This document shows, piece after piece, positions 21,378 to 32,185 of a stretch of DNA of 64,000 nucleotides (positions are counted from its first letter, which is position 1; each line of letters begins with the position of its first letter). Position numbers and translations under genes: made by a program. This stretch comes from Macrothele yani (Eukaryota > Arthropoda > Arachnida > Araneae > Macrothelidae), in assembly GCA_039090855.1 (NCBI GenBank), contig CM077028.1:65849054-65913053 (forward strand), given 5' to 3'. The notes beneath the pieces were generated by a model. The model was not told the DNA's origin. It searched no databases and worked only from the letters and a program-made list of their open reading frames with translations.

Positions 21378-22570
21378 CACCAAAGAGCAATTGAATTAGA
21401 GATACCTATCTAGTAACGTGTAGCACCACCTTTCTCCCTGATGACGGCGGCAATTCGTCTCGGCATGGACTCGACAAGACACCGGAAGCGCTGGGAAGCC
21501 ATACGAATCCACAATCCCTGAACAAGTTCCCACAGTTCACGAAGATTTGATGGAGGGGGTCAGAGCCTCGAACATCTCTCTCGATGATATCCCAGATCTG
21601 ATCGATGGGATTGAGGTCAGGTGACCTAGCTGGCCAAGGAAGCGAGGTCACGTCGGGGGAGTGTTCATCCAACCATTAGAGTACAATTCGGGAGCTGCAT
21701 TGTCTTGTTGCAGGATGAGGTCCCCAGTGGGATGATGAAGACGCACAAACGGCAGCAAATGATCGTCCAGGATATCCCGGTAACGTTGACCTGTGAGGGA
21801 CGATGTCACACGTACGAGGGTTCCCATTTCAGTCCACGTAAACAGTCCCCCTACCAGCTTGAGGAGCACCCTGCTGGTAAGAAGGATCCATCGCTTCATG
21901 TGGTTTGCGCCGTGCTCGTATCCTGCCATCCACATGTACCAACGTGAATCTCGACTCATCAGTCCAGGCAACATTTTTCCACATGTCTAGGCTCTAGTGG
22001 CGATGTTCCTGCGCCCATGCTAATCTTTGCACCCTGTGATATGCGGTCAGCAGTGGTACCCTCTTGGGACGATGGCTTCTGTACCCCATAGCGAGGAGAT
22101 GGTTGTGGATGGTGTGACTGCTTACTCGTTTTTGTGCACCAGCGTTAAATTGCCGAGTGATTTATTGCACTGTGGCCCATCTATCCGCTGTTACAACGCA
22201 AACTAGCCGACGATGACCCCTCTCATCCACACGCTGTTGTCCACGGCAGTTGGTCCTTGCAGGGATGGTTTTATTCCGATTCGATGTACTCACGGTGCAC
22301 CCGTGACACAGTAACTCGTGAAAATTCCAGTGCCTGCACGACTTCCGAGATGGAGTGACCCATTCGTCGTGCCCCGACGATTTGCCCACGATTAAATGCG
22401 CTTAGATGCTTCGTCTTACCCATACTACGTCAGACTCTTACTGATTCCCGTTGCATCACTCCTTATATTGTTGGATCGCTGCTTACGTCATGTCGTTTCC
22501 GTTTACAGTGCCATCCACAGCGCCACATTTGCATAACGCCAGCTGTCTCTAATTCAATTGCTCTTCAGTG
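21378..22570 (-). mobile_element. Tc1-like element, DD36 type, copy 1
   Basis: 1,193 bp bounded by inverted repeats containing AAGAGCAATTGAATTAGAGA and TA dinucleotides at 21376-21377 and 22571-22572. Sister copy at 38386-39605. Confidence 0.9.
21410..22423 (-). pseudogene. Tc1-like transposase, DD36 type, copy 1
   Basis: Starts MGKTKHLSAFNRGQIVG (start codon ends at 22423), with the paired-like helix-turn-helix, and runs to a TAG at 21410-21412. Frame breaks occur after HREYIESE and in the mid-region; a stop replaces Gln in the TVQ-ITRQF segment, shared with copy 2. Catalytic region: WTDESRF-like, QCSSRIVL (second Asp region shifted), WPARSPDLNPID, where Asp stands in place of the final Glu seen in copy 2. 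Confidence 0.85.
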
Positions 22571-23223
22571 TATATCGAAAAGAATGCTAGAACTCGTTGT
22601 GATACCGCTCGTAGCAGGGTTAGGAAACGCATATTTCAGCAAAACGGTGGCAAATGCATTGCAATGCATCGAGGCGTTGTCTGCAATATTTCAACGTACT
22701 ACTTTGTTCAGCGAGATCCCCAGGTTTGACCTCGATAGAGTATATTTGGATGACACCTCCAACTCTGCGTCAACTACCTCTGAGGCATCTACCGCCTCAG
22801 GGCGTCTTTACGAAGCGTGGTGGTCAGTGCCCTATGACTTTAAAAGCCGTTTGTACAGCTGTAATTCTCGGAGGTACCACAATGCATTGCTCATCAGGGA
22901 AGCTTTACTTTATTCTAGCATAAATCTATTTGAAAATGTTAGCATTTCTAACTTGTTTTGTATCCAGTAAATTTCGCAGTATTTGCACCACTACTACTTA
23001 ATGTTGCATTTTTTTGGCAGTGTAATTTATATTTAAATGTATTGAGAGGTATTGCACCGGGTATTTTTTCCATTTACTCGCGCACATGTTCTACGCAGCT
23101 GAAATTTTAGAGCTCTGTTGCCCACTGTAGACAGGTAACATTTCTTTGAGTACAAATTTATTGACTAATGATATCACCTATCGTTCTGCGAGTACAGATG
23201 CAAAGCTTAGCCGATCGCTCTTG

Positions 23224-25022
23224 TAAGCACGTCTTTTATAAAAAAAGATCGTGCTTCTGTTATCGGTTTGTCCGTCCGTCCGTCCGTCTGTACCCACGAT
23301 ATCTCCGCAACTATTAGTCCGATTTGAAAAATTATTTTTGCATTCGAAAGCTTGAAATATGCAAATGATGATCCTTCATTTCGTTTTTTTTTTACAATGT
23401 ACAACTTTGCCGGTAGAGGGCGTAAATGCAGATGATGTGGAATTCAAAAATACGTTTTATTCCACGTATTTGCTTCTAAGCATCCGATTGAAAAAAAATT
23501 TTATCTTTCGATTCCATTTATGTCGAAGAGTATTTTATATATAGTTACCCTTTCAAATTACGCATAGATTTTCCGCTAGGGGCGTAAAAGTAAATTACAT
23601 TTTCCCCGATAACTCTTTTTCTAAAACTCCGATTTGAAAAATACTTTCTTCAGTGGATACATCTTCTGATGGAAATTCTTCTACATATAATTTAAAATTT
23701 TTGGTAAAGAATACTTTGGCCACCAGGGGGCGTAAGTGTTAATTTTTTGCTTCTGATGTATTTGCCATAAAATCGGAGCTTCTAAAATATCGATTGAAAA
23801 AATTATTTCGTGGACTGATGCCACTCACATCGATAAACCTTTTTGCACAGTTTCTCCGCCAGGGGCGTACATGTACGTCTCATTTTTGTCAATATCTCTA
23901 CTTCTAGGAGTCTGATTTGAAAAATTCCTTCTTCGTTGGATAGTGTTTTCCGTGTGACATGTTTTTCATATAGTTTCAAAATTTTCAAGTAATTCATAGA
24001 CTTTCCGATAGGGGGCGTAAATGTAAATTGCGTTTCCCCCTATATCTCTGCTTCTAAATCTCCGATTTGAAAAATTCCCTCTGCACCGCATACCTCTCCT
24101 GATGGGAAATCGTTTTCACATAATTTCTAATTTTTGTAAGAAATGGTTTGGCCACCAGGTGGCGTAAGTCTTAATTTTCGCTTCTGTTGTATTTGCAGCA
24201 AAATATGAGCTTCTAAAATTTCGATTGAAAAAAGTCGTTTGTTGTCCGATACTACTCATGTCGACAAACCTTTTAGGAAAATTTTCTTCTTGAAAAAATA
24301 CATGGTTTCTACGCCAGGGGGTGTAGATGTATATCGTATTTTTGCCAATATCTCTACTTTTAAGAGTACGATTTGAAAAATTCTTTCTTTGTTGGATAGT
24401 GTTTCCGATGCGAAATGTTTTTCTTATAAATTCAAAATTTTCAAGTATATCATAGATTTTCCGCTAGGGGGCACAAAGGTAAATTGCGTTTTCTGTGTTA
24501 TTTCTGCTCCTAAAGGTCTGATTTAAAAATTCTTCCTGTATTGCATACAAGACTTGATGGAAAATATTTTTCACATAATTCCTAATGTTTGGTAAAGAAT
24601 AGTTTAGCCCCCAGGCGTCATAAGTGTTAATTTCTGCTTTTGAAGTATTTGTTGCAAAATCTGGGCTCCTGAAAACTCGACTACATTTTTTTTTCTTGGA
24701 CCGATATTGCTTCTGTGGATAAACCTTTTAAGAATACTTTCTTCCTAAAATAATGCATGGTTTTCCCACCAGGGGACGTAAAGTCACATCTTATTGTTGT
24801 CGATATCTCTGTTTCTAAGAGCTCGTAAGCTCATGATTCCGTTTACAGCAATATCTGAGGGATTGAAAACCCGATTGAAAATCTTCTTTCTTTCGTCAGA
24901 TCTAATGTTTTCCATACCGGTTCCATTGACTTTGAATAGCTTTGATAAATTTAATTTGCGTCAGAACGGATTCAAAAGACGTGCTTATTACACCCGAAAA
25001 TTCGGTGTCATCTTTCTTGTTT
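23224..25022 (+). mobile_element. Family X repeat, copy 1
   Basis: 1.8 kb. Left subterminal repeat TAAGCACGTCTTTT (23224) is inverted on the right as AAAAGACGTGCTTA (24974-24987), followed by a hairpin CACCCGAAAATTCGGTG and TCATCTTTCTTGTT. After a TTTGTCCGTCCGTCCGTC block the core is a degenerate tandem series with the landmark CTAGGGGGCGTAAA every 150-200 bp. No ORF. The architecture resembles nonautonomous Helentron-type (HINE) elements, but that assignment is inference. Confidence 0.8.
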
Positions 25023-25172
25023 GATAACTGGTATCAAGCTGTAACTTTTTACTCTGTTGAAGTCTAATGATTATAGCTTGTAGAATTTCTTCGAAAAATT
25101 GTCTTCGTGCTCTCCGACTACTCGCTCTGAAGATATTGACTTTTAATACCGCCATAAAACGGTCAAGTTTGC

Positions 25173-25510
25173 TTAAGATTTCAAAAAAATAATATCTTGG
25201 TTATATGAGGGAGTGTTTTTGAAGGAATTATTGTGGGAAAATATGGTAGGCCAATTTCTGTACGTAGTCCTTGAAGGTCCACACACTTTTCCGAGTGTTG
25301 CTCTAAGGCTCATATATCCTTCCGAATAAAATGGTTTGTCAAAGCTGTCAATATAGGCTTCCGCAACATCATTAGTATCTTCATCTCTCCCAAACTGTAC
25401 ACCATACGTGGTCTTCATAAGAGTCCGAAACATTTGGTAGTCCGAGGAAGCAGTATCGTAGCTAGTAATGTTTGAGCCCTGATGCAGAATCACGCAGTGA
25501 GTACCTCTGT
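25173..25510 (-). other. Open frame of unknown identity
   Basis: Reverse-strand frame read from about HCVILHQGSN through YGVQFGRDEDTND, FYSEGYMSLRATLGK and CGPSRTTYRNWP to a stop near 25173. Composition looks protein-like rather than repeat-derived, and an AG acceptor-like site lies upstream near 25517, so it could be one exon or an exon relic of a host gene or an unrecognised element. I cannot name it; it is short and might be chance. Confidence 0.35.
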
Positions 25511-26740
25511 TTCGAATCTCGTTTTACATATGGAATTTTCTTACATACTGTACCAGTAACACATCAGGCAATCGGAAGCATAGATTGCAGAATATAAGGA
25601 TTTCTACCCACCAATATTCGGATCAACACTGAAGGAAGGATCTCCTCGTTTTTCCAACAGTGAAAGACACAAGTTTACAGGGATATTTGTTATCAATACG
25701 GCAGCCTGTAGCCTACCTGACTACGTAGCCGCATACAGAAGATGCCAGTATGTGAATTATCGACGGGGCAGAACGTGAGAACAAAGCTTCGTCTATAAGA
25801 TTTAAATGATGGCATCGCGTATAAGGAGCCTTATCGTAGAATACGGCTCAAACGAAGGAAAGAGAAGACAGGAAGGACAAACATTTTCAAAGTTATTATA
25901 ATAAAAATAACTGATTCAACCTGACGATCGGAGAGAGTTTAGTAAGCGCAATAATGCCCAATAATTATATTTTCATTGCCTTCCATTGGCTTAATGTGGG
26001 ATGGATTTTGTTTTTAACCTTTGAGAATGTGATACAAAAGTTTTTCTGCAACCAGACAGAAATTGCAAGGCTATTTATGATCTCATAGTATCATCAATTT
26101 TTCGTTGCTACCTATCGTTTTTCCCTTAGCTTATCGTTAGCCTGCAGTGGGTCCCTCAAGTGGGTGGGGTTTAGTGCAACTGCACCGCCTCTCCCTATGG
26201 TTGTTACGCCACTGAGAGGGGGCAAGACGAGGTGAGTAAAAGGGTGGGGTAGCATTTCAAACGCACATTCATCGATGTCAACCTTAGTAAATATTGATCT
26301 GTGACCTGAATCTGATGAAACAATAGTTTCTCACCGTTTATCCTTCAAATGCTGTCGATGTGCTCGCAGAAGGTCATCACAATATTCTCTGATGATTGAT
26401 TGGCCTTTCGCAAGGTAAAACACTATTACCATTTTCTGTGCATCTCAGAAATTGTTGCCATCACGTTTCCAGCAGAAGTATCAGACCTTTTTATGGAGTG
26501 GGTTAACCACCATGCCAGGGCGGTAGCTAGAGATAAATTCTAGTAGAGACTACAGGTGATATAGGGGAGGCTACAAAAATTACCTGCTTTGTTACATTAC
26601 TTCTAATCGAATATAGTGTTACTTACAGAAATTATCAAGGACACGGAAATACCACTGTAAGGTTATCTCTCTATTGTTTTTATTTTTTTAAAGTACACAT
26701 ATAAATATGCTTTTAAAATGTTTCTAGATAAGGTACTTTC
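25511..26740. other. Intergenic stretch, transposon ends possible
   Basis: No coding domain recognised. A TTACGCCACTG near 26201-26211 resembles a hAT-like right terminus, but I find no matching left end. Confidence 0.4.
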
Positions 26741-27786
26741 CAGTGGCGTATCTTGAGTCCGAGACCTGGGCTATGTATTCTTTACCCACACTCACAGTAC
26801 TGTACTTTTAAAAATTGCGAAGTTTATTTTTCAATTGTTGCGTAATAAAAGTAACATTTTTTTTATAAATTTTAGGTACATGCTATTGCTAACATGATAC
26901 CACCAAATAATCATGAGTATTAGGATTTGAACACTTATTTGTACATGAACTCCATTCTTCTTTCTTTTTGTATGAACTTGAGTGTTACGTTTTTAAAAAA
27001 ATGTTTCTTCCGAGTACTTTTTCGTATTTAAAAATAGTGTTTTTCTCTATTAACAAACCAGCCACGTTGCTCGAATGTGCATGTCCTTGTGTGGCTCTAA
27101 GATATATTTTGATAATTTTTTATGCAGAAAAACGTCTTTCGGCAGTTGCAGTTGTTGATGGAAATTTTAATATTACGTACTGATCTTTTTTTTTTTTTTT
27201 TTTTTTGTAATCTTTAAGGAAATACCAGTTTGTTTTTTAGTCGAGCTGTATCAAAAATTGAAGCATAGAGTTCTTTAAGTTATGACAGTAAATATTCAGG
27301 AAAGCTTTCACAAAATTTATCAAAACAGTTCCAATCCAACAAAGCCAGGAATTTAAAATATAATTTCTTTGTTTTTAATTCATTGACGCTTCACACAAAC
27401 TGAAACCACTCCCGTGAAAACACCGTTAAAGGCGGAAGCATGGAGGGACTGAATAGTCCGAAATCTTCTCTTTTCTGAGCGAACCGTTGCGCAAAGCAGT
27501 GATCCATTCATCTCCACACGCTGATTCATGTTGTCGTGGGAAAGCTAGCAGGCGATCGTATCAAAGTTCTTCGTATCAGAACAGCGAAGACTCGAAGACC
27601 TGCTTGCGTTATGCCGTCGGTCACCGCTCGCCAGACTGATTCTCATATAATCGGAAGAAGCGAATTCGCTCGTGTTTTTTCGCACCGAAAGCATCGGCAT
27701 ATCTTAATACCGTCGATAATTGACTTTTATTTGTGCATTCTCTGGGCTTCACAGCTAGCCTAGTTAGCCTCGAATATACGCCACTG
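26741..27786. mobile_element. hAT-like nonautonomous element
   Basis: 1,046 bp. The left end CAGTGGCGTATCTTGAG matches the inverted right end CAGTGGCGTATATTCGAG. Flanks GTACTTTC (26733-26740) and ATACTTTC (27787-27794) are 7 of 8 identical. The interior is AT-rich with a T run at 27187 and no transposase domain. Confidence 0.75.
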
Positions 27787-28984
27787 ATACTTTCAACTAT
27801 TTTGAATCAGCAGAAGAATAGTTTCATTTTTTTATTTTATGACACAAATAGTTTATTACGTATTAATTAACCATCATGCTTTTGAAGTTAATAGGTACTA
27901 TTCTGTAAATGCTTTAAAAGCTTCCCGGGTGCTGTTAAAGGTACCAAAAGAGGAGGTAATCGCAGAATTGTTCGTTACTTTCTACCGAAAGAACTCAAGA
28001 ACTGTTTAATTTAACAAGACAAATTGGATATTTCCGAGCCTTAATTAATAAATGTTTGAGATCGATTTGATTGAGATTTGCCAAGAGCATCTTTTATGCA
28101 ATGCGATATCGCTGTTTATTTCATATGGCTACTTCGAAAGAAAGTTCGGACGAAATGTTTTTGAGAACTCGAAAGAAAATTCTACAAGTAAGGCCAAACG
28201 CAACATAATTATTAACTCTATGTACAATTAATATTCAAGTACTGAGAATTTAGGGGCATTGTACAGATATGTGTGTGTGTGGGAGGGGAGTGTGCTACGG
28301 ACATTAGTAATGTGTTCCAAGTGCATTAATATTTCTTTCGTGGGGAAAATATCGCTTCAGACATGGAGGCGCCAGCTACTAAATCCTAAAAGATCAAGTG
28401 TATTTTTCAGTACCCATAATCAGAAGTAATAAAATTTCCCTCCTACAGGAACAGGAAAATTGTTAGTTGCGGTTTGGTTTATATAGCTAGAACATAACAT
28501 TGCACTGAGTAAGATTTTATGAATTGTAGCTATCGGGAAAAGAAAGGGTGTTTCAATTTTAGATAAAATTAAAAAAAAATGATTTTTGTTATGGAATACA
28601 AAGATACGAAGATTACAATTCTTTACCATCCACTTAGAGCAGAAGCATTTAAAAAATGAGTACAAAGAAGTGTACAGACAAATTGATTTATAAACAATAT
28701 CGTTGTGTTAAACTTCTATAAAAACGCTAGACTTCCGAAAACGTTCAATATCCGTATGGATGGCTCAACAGACATGATTTTGAATCAGCTGAATCGCAGG
28801 CGTTTCCTCTCAGTCAGATAGATACAGAGCTGTATATAATGCTTTAAGTGTATATTGGACGATTTTTCTATTCATATTTCCTCAAATATGGCGTTTGATA
28901 ATACAACTTTAGTAGAGTATTTCTTATGGGAGGCTCCAAAATAGTCAGGGGTGGCTAATCCTACCCTGGCGCCCCTCAGGCTAC
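27787..28984. other. AT-rich stretch without recognised features
   Basis: No gene. A possible transposon terminus (TACGGCCCTG) near 28983-28992 lacks a partner. Confidence 0.4.
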
Positions 28985-29480
28985 GGCCCTGCACCATGCT
29001 ATCATTGTTTGGACTCTGAAATAGAGTGGTGAGCCCACGTTTCATCTCCTGTTACAAATCGTTGCAGACATTCTTCTGGATTAACTTCAAGGTCGCCACG
29101 TAACATGTTCCGTCTACTCAACTTTTGCGCTGGTGTCAAGAATTTTGGCACCCAACGGGCAGGAGCCTTTGTTATTGCCAGATGTTCTGTCACAATGCTA
29201 TCAACTGTTGTTCCGGGCATGCGCGGTATCTTACTCACCTGCCTGATGATTAAACGTCTGCCTTGCAATACTGTTTCGTGCACCTTGTCCACATACTGTA
29301 TTCTTGAATGATGGCTTCAGAAAATCTTCCGAACCGTATCATCTTCGACACTCTTTCTGCGTAGCTTGAATTCCTCAACCCTCTTCTTTACAGTATTTTA
29401 AGAAAGGGCGCCCTTTCCTAGTGTTGTGCCCATATCTTCATGGAAGTCGTATGGTTCCAACCCATTTTAATGCAGATACA
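28985..29480 (-). pseudogene. mariner (irritans-like) transposase fragment
   Basis: Reverse strand: GTTVDSIVTEHLAITKAPARW and VPKFLTPAQKLSRRN lead into FVTGDETWAHH with the first catalytic Asp, about 29002-29292. Upstream sequence to 29480 looks like a decayed N-terminal part. It is cut after SESKQ, so the second and third catalytic residues are lost. Confidence 0.85.
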
Positions 29481-29558
29481 TTTTCACAGATCTGAGCTCT
29501 GGCTTTTCTAGTTTTCCTTACTCGGTCCTCCAAGTTAACTTCTGGAAACGGCAAAAAA

Positions 29559-31362
29559 AACAAGAAAGATGACACCGAATTTTCGGGTAAAATAAGCACG
29601 TCTTTTGAATCCGTTCTGACGCAAATTAAATTTATCAAAGCTATTCAAAGTCAATAGAGCCGATATGGAAAACAATAATATCTGACGGAAGAAAGAAGTT
29701 TTTCAATGGGGTTTTTAATCCCTCAGATATTGGTGTAAACGGAATCGTGAGCTTACGAGCTCTTAGAAACAGAGATATCGACAAAAATTAGATGTGACTT
29801 TACGTCCCCTGGTGGGAAAACCATGCATTATTTTAGGAAGAAAGTATTCTCAAAAGGTTTATCCATATAAGCGGCATCAGTCGAAGAAAAAAATTAGTCG
29901 AGTTTTGAGGAGCCCAGATTTTGCAACAAATACTTCAGAAGCAGAAATTAACACTTGTGACCCCTAGTGGCTAAACCATTCTTTACCAAACATTAGAAAT
30001 TATGTGAAAAATATTTTCCATCAGGTCTTGTATGCGATACAGGAAAGATTTTTCAAATTAGAGCTTTAGGAGCAGAAATAACGCAGAAAACGCAATTTGC
30101 CTTTGTGCACCCTAGCGGAAAGTCTATGATTTACTTGGAAATTTTGAATTTATAAGAAAAACATTTCACATCGGAAGCACTATCCAACAAAGAAGGAATT
30201 TTCCAAATCGTACTCTTAGAAGTAGAGATATTGACGACAAAAATAAGATATACATCTACGCCCCATGGCGTAGAAACCATGCATTTTTTCAAGAAGAAAA
30301 TTTTCCTAAAAGATTTGTCGACATGAGTAGTATCGGTCAACAAACGACTTTTTTTTCAATCGAGATTTTAGAAGCTCATATTTTGCTGCAAATACAACAG
30401 AAGCGGAAATTAACATTTACGCCTCTTGGTGGACAAACTATTTTTTACAAAAATTAGAAATTATGTGCAAACGATTTCTCATTAGGAGCTGTATCCGGGG
30501 TTGAAAGAATTTTTCAAATCTGAGATTCGGAAGCAGAGATATAGGGGGAAACGCAATTTACCGCTACGCCCCCTAACGGAAAGTCTATGAATTACTTGAA
30601 AATTTTGAAATTATATGAAAAACATGTCACATGGAAAACACTATCCAACAAAGAAGGAATTTTTAAATCGGACTCATAGAAGTAGAGACATTGACAAAAA
30701 TAAGATGTACATCTACGCCACCTGGCGGGGAAACTGTGGAATATTTTAAGAAGAAAATATTCAAGGTTTATCGATGTGAGTGGCATCAGTTCACGAACGA
30801 ATTTTTTCAATCGATATTTTAGAAGCTCTGATTTTATGGCAAATACATCAGAAGCAAAAAATTAACAATTACGCCCCTTGTGGCCAATGTATTCTTTACC
30901 AAAAGTTTGAAATTATGTGCAAAAGATTTTCCATCAGGATATGTATCCGCTGAAAAAAAATTTCAAATCGGAGTTTTAGAAGAAGAGTTATTGGGAAAAA
31001 TGTAATTTACTTTTACGCCCCCTAGTGGAAAATCTATGAGTAATTTGAAAAAGTAACTATATCTAAAATACTCTTCGATATAAATGGAATCGAAAGATAA
31101 AAAATTTCAATCGGTTGTTTAGAAGCAAATATGTGGAATAAAACGTATTTTTGAATTCGACATCATCTGCATTTACGCCCTCGACCGGCGAAATTGTACA
31201 TTGAAAAAAGAAATGTAGGATCATTATATGCATATTTCAAGCTTTCCAATGCAAAAAAGAATTTTTCAAATCGGACTATTAGTTGCAGAGATATCGTGGG
31301 TACAGACGGACGGACGGACAAACCGATAACAGAAGCACGATCTTTTTACAAAAGACATGCTA
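29559..31362 (-). mobile_element. Family X repeat, copy 2 (inverted)
   Basis: Same ends as copy 1 in opposite orientation: AACAAGAAAGATGACACCG hairpin side at 29559, TAAGCACGTCTTTTG at about 29595, and ACAAAAGACATGCTAA at 31348-31363. GACGGACGGACGGAC lies just inside the right end. The core units correspond one by one to those of copy 1. Only 305 bp separate it from copy 3. Confidence 0.85.
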
Positions 31363-31667
31363 ATAATGGACATACTATGAAGCCCAAAACTGGTCTCTGT
31401 CCAAAAGCATCATGAACGTGCGACTATTCTATTTTCGCGCTGAGAAATTTTAGGACCCTCTATGTATTGAAGTTCACACATGATGTGGACAGAATACATA
31501 TGTACATGCACTGTATACTACATACACTGTCGGTTTTTCTTTGGTGTTCCGCGGTATTTCATTATGGATTTACCTTTTCCAACTCAGAGACTCTGTAACT
31601 AATCATCCTTGCTCCGATAAATATAACAGGGAGGTTACAACGAATTTCGTGTTGTGGTTCACCTTTT
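31363..31667. other. Spacer between inverted X copies
   Basis: About 305 bp with no feature recognised. Confidence 0.5.
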
Positions 31668-32185
31668 TAGCACGTCTTTTGTAAAAAAAGATCCTGCTTC
31701 TGTTATTGGTTTGTCCGTCCGCCTGTACCCACGGTATCTCTGCAACTATTAGTCCGATTTGAAAAATTCTTTTTGCATTCGGAAGCCTAAAATATGCGAA
31801 TGATGATCCTTCATTTCGTTTTTTTTTATGATGTACAATTTTGCCGCTAGGGGGCGTAAATGCAGATGATGTCGAATTCAAAATTACGTTTTAATCCATA
31901 TATTTGCTTCTAAGCATCCGATTGAAATAATTCTTTTATCTTTTGATTCCATTTATGTTGAAGACTGTTTTAGATATAGTTTCATTTTCAAATTACGCAT
32001 AGATTTTCCGCCAGGTGGCGTAAAAGTAAATTACATTTTTTCCGATAACTGTTCTCCTAAAACTCCGATCTTTTTTTCAGCGGATACGACTTCCAATGGA
32101 AAATCTTTTGCATATAATTTTGAATTCTTGGTAAAGAATACTTTGGCCACCAGGGGGCGTAAGTATTAATTTTTGCTTCTGATGT

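Larger units (their letters stand above)
19480..22972 (+). pseudogene. Old Tc1-like transposase split by two younger elements
   Basis: Three exon-like pieces of one decayed gene. 19485-19673: LTDFDKGRII start and a TVDEKR segment. 20906-21377: TTGRRGRW, SNRQQEVGLLARHRYRV, then ILVWRPTIYDSPDNLVFI and GTLTSWM. 22573-22972: VIPLVAGLGNAYF, a decayed NARPH region, and RSPGLTSIEYIW-like then GRLYEAWWSVP. The pieces join in sequence when the hAT-like element (19674-20905) and the Tc1 (21378-22570) are removed. Many stops. Confidence 0.75.

Noticed and set aside
27536..27763. 75-codon frame as a gene
   Set aside because: It lies inside the hAT-like element and has no recognisable motif.
28985..29480. 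Complete mariner element
   Set aside because: Second and third catalytic blocks and both termini are missing.
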